A stretch of DNA of 64,000 bases. It comes from Synechococcus sp. HJ21-Hayes (GTDB taxonomy: Bacteria; Cyanobacteriota; Cyanobacteriia; PCC-6307; Cyanobiaceae). Of this stretch, positions 62,245-64,000 are shown in pieces. The notes below the pieces were generated by a model, which was given only the letters and a program-made list of their open reading frames with translations, searched no databases and was not told where the DNA came from. The stretch lies in the NCBI RefSeq assembly GCF_024345835.1, contig NZ_JAGQBW010000003.1, positions 1 to 64,000 of the forward strand, given 5' to 3'. Position 1 is the first letter of the stretch; the number at the start of each line of letters is the position of its first letter. The translations under genes and the position numbers were made by a program.

Positions 62245-62708
62245 GGCACCAGGGTGACGCTGCCGTCACGCAGATCGCGGATGGCCTCGGCCAGGATCAC
62301 GGGTCGATCGCTGCCGGCACCGGCGGGCTCCACCCGGCGGAGCCGCACATGCACCAGGTCGTCGTCGGTCTTGCGGCCGCTGCCCCGCAGGTTGAGAGCC
62401 ACCTGTTCCACACTGGGCTGGAAAGCCTCTGGCTCCATGTTGGCCGGTGCGGCAGCGATCACCAGATCGCTGCCGTTGTCGTACACCACCGGCACGCTCA
62501 CGGCTCCCACCACCTGGGCCCGGGGTGAGTAGCTGATGGCGAAGGCCAGGCAGGAGACCGACAGCAGCACCGTGAAACTTGTGACGCCCACCAGGCGGAA
62601 GCGGATGCCCCAGCGGGCCACAAAGCCCACCACCGTGAGCACGGCCAGCACCCCACCGGCGATGCCGAGCCATTGGCCAGCCGTCAGCAGCAGGGGATCG
62701 GCAAGCAT
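62241..62708 (-). CDS. ycf51: Ycf51-family membrane protein
   Basis: From ATG 62708 the 155-residue protein has an N-terminal membrane segment (GQWLGIAGGVLAVLTVVGFV), the family core ARWGIRFRLVGVTSF, a second membrane segment, then VPVVYDNGSDLVIAAAPANM and a soluble end. This matches Ycf51/DUF2518, conserved in cyanobacteria and some plastids, function unknown. It is divergent from the TamB-like gene and overlaps the DUF4332-like gene by 4 bp. Confidence 0.88.
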   Translation of the reverse strand: MLADPLLLTAGQWLGIAGGVLAVLTVVGFVARWGIRFRLVGVTSFTVLLSVSCLAFAISYSPRAQVVGAVSVPVVYDNGSDLVIAAAPANMEPEAFQPSVEQVALNLRGSGRKTDDDLVHVRLRRVEPAGAGSDRPVILAEAIRDLRDGSVTLVP

Positions 62709-62777
62709 GTCGGATCGGGGGGCAGGAAAGATCACCTTTATATTGCGGCCTCCTCAGCCGCTGACTGCCACGGGCCG

Positions 62778-64000
62778 ATGGGGCTGCAGCCTGAGGATTC
62801 CACCGCTTCTTCCCCCGGCACCTTGCGCCGTGTGGTTCCCGGCCTGGCGTTGTCCTTTGGCCTGCTGGGGGCCGCCTGGTTCGGCGCCGATGCGGCGGGT
62901 GCGGCCCTCTACCGCCAGCTCAAGCCGTGGCTGGAACGCCAGGTCGGGCGGGCCATGGGCCACCCCCTGGAGCTTGGCCCCTATCAGGGCCTGAGGCCCT
63001 GGGGGCTCAGTGCTGGGTCCAGCCGCTTTCAGCCGGGGCTCGATAACCCCTCTACCATCGCTGTGTCCGGGGTGTCTGTGGGGTTCGACCCCCTGCGCAG
63101 CCTGGTGCAGCGTGCCTGGGTGCTTCCGCTGCAGCTGCGTGACGCCCGGGTGCAGCTGCGCCGCAACAGCCAGGGCTCCTACTGGAGCCTGGGGGCGATG
63201 GCTCCCGGCCGCGAGCCGCCCCCGCTGTCCCTGCGCATCCACCTCCAAGGGCCAGCCGAGGTGACCCTGGCCCATGCTTCTGGTGCACCGCTGCGCTTCG
63301 GCCTGCAGGGAGAGAGTGAGCTCCAGTTGCGTCGCCGCCAGATCAGCCTCAGTGGTGCTGCGCGGCTGGCCCAGGGCGGCCAGTTGCGGTTTGCCGCCGC
63401 CGGCAACTGGCAGAGCCGTGCCTGGCGGGCGCAGCTGATGCCGCAGCAGCTGCGTCTGGCCCCACTTGTGCCTCTGCTGCCCAGTGGCCTGCAGCGCCAG
63501 CTGTCGGGCCGGCTCGACGGCCGCGTGCACGGCCGGATCCTGCTGCAGCAACCGGGGCAGTTGGCATCGCCGCAGGAGGCAGCCGCCCCCCGCTGCCAGG
63601 GCGCCCTCGCCATTGATGGGGTCCAATGGCGTTGGGGGGTCTTACCGGCACCGCTCCAGGCGGATCGCCTGGACCTGGGCTGTGAAGCCCAGCGCTTGCT
63701 GCTCAGGCGATCCAATCTGCGCATGGGGGCTTGGCAGGGCCAGTCCCAGGGCAGCTTGGCCCTGGGGGGAGCTCAGGCCGGCCGTGTGCAGCTGCGGCTC
63801 GATGCCCGCAACCGGGCAGCGGGCCACCGGTTCCGGGCGGATCTGTCGGGCCCGTGGCGGCACCCCGACCTGCGCCTCAGCGGCAGCCTGCAGGTGTCCA
63901 AGGTGAGGGGCCAGCCCCCCCGCCGGTTCGATCTGCTCGGGCTGGTGGTCCTGGAGAGCCGCCGGGGCTTGCGCCTGGACCTGCGCCAGCTCAGCCTGCG
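62778..64000 (+). CDS. TamB/Tic236-like translocation-assembly protein (3' end outside window)
   Basis: From ATG 62778 the frame is open to the window edge (over 400 codons). A short N-terminal membrane anchor (VVPGLALSFGLLGAAWFGAD) is followed by QVGRAMGHPLELGPYQGLRP and repeated beta-strands of the type seen in TamB/AsmA-like lipid-transfer or translocation proteins (VSVGFDPLRSLVQRAWVLPL, LRDARVQLRRNSQGSYWSL). Cyanobacterial homologues bridge inner and outer membranes. The diagnostic C-terminal TamB domain lies outside the window, so the call rests on N-terminal features. Confidence 0.8.
   Translation, partial: MGLQPEDSTASSPGTLRRVVPGLALSFGLLGAAWFGADAAGAALYRQLKPWLERQVGRAMGHPLELGPYQGLRPWGLSAGSSRFQPGLDNPSTIAVSGVSVGFDPLRSLVQRAWVLPLQLRDARVQLRRNSQGSYWSLGAMAPGREPPPLSLRIHLQGPAEVTLAHASGAPLRFGLQGESELQLRRRQISLSGAARLAQGGQLRFAAAGNWQSRAWRAQLMPQQLRLAPLVPLLPSGLQRQLSGRLDGRVHGRILLQQPGQLASPQEAAAPRCQGALAIDGVQWRWGVLPAPLQADRLDLGCEAQRLLLRRSNLRMGAWQGQSQGSLALGGAQAGRVQLRLDARNRAAGHRFRADLSGPWRHPDLRLSGSLQVSKVRGQPPRRFDLLGLVVLESRRGLRLDLRQLSL

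Overview
The window looks like a chromosome segment of a high-GC picocyanobacterium of the Synechococcus/Cyanobium type. The lineage call rests on a cyAbrB regulator, cytochrome c6, a Ycf51 protein, a delta-12-type acyl desaturase, a Nif11-domain protein, HemE/GlgB and a CysR-like/CysTWA sulfate cluster. It is inference from gene content; no rRNA or complete tRNA is present to confirm it.

Layout. (1) 1-2.8 kb: tail of an ISAs1-type transposase, small hypotheticals, a SIMPL-domain protein followed by a secreted Cys-repeat protein, then cyAbrB on the other strand. (2) 2.9-7.8 kb: a decayed integrated element with a tyrosine integrase beside a tRNA 3'-end remnant, an endolysin-like lysozyme/C39-like fusion broken by an 11-bp insertion, an excisionase-like HTH protein and HicBA. 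A lysozyme-start/small-membrane-protein block occurs twice in inverted orientation around the integrase. (3) 7.8-20.9 kb: YjbQ, an L,D-transpeptidase-like protein, a GH63-type glycosidase, three IS remnants, a type V autotransporter, then a P450 / EF-hand / MFS gene train and a Nudix hydrolase. (4) 21.3-29.7 kb: a dense, partly decayed stress/metal island (CsbD, DUF1328, Thivi_2564, lmo0937, DUF302, two DUF305 proteins plus a fragment, two MerR regulators). It includes two paralogous small peptides with double-glycine leader motifs.

(5) 29.7-40.9 kb: desaturase, then a sulfate-uptake locus: cysW and cysT divergent from cysA, a Crp/Fnr regulator divergent from two tandem sulfate-binding proteins. 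It is followed by a class II amidotransferase, ChrA, DUF2721, a DCC oxidoreductase and a second Cys-motif secreted protein. (6) 41.1-49.0 kb: a defence-like island with an ISAs1 remnant, a BrxE-like fragment, hipBA, a DUF6880 remnant, and a four-gene train of MoxR ATPase, metallopeptidase/VWA protein, an unrecognised 525-residue protein and a minimal kinase. (7) 49-64 kb: ordinary cyanobacterial housekeeping: PCD, clpB, small exported proteins, Nif11, petJ, a nucleotide-sugar-type epimerase, hemE, glgB, CocE-type hydrolase, Ycf51 and the start of a TamB/Tic236-like protein.

The most unusual items are the MoxR-VWA-unknown-kinase module, the double-glycine peptide pair, the inverted duplicated phage-like block, the autotransporter, and the P450 with an altered I-helix next to an EF-hand gene. 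All family names come from motif recognition by eye; no database search was run.
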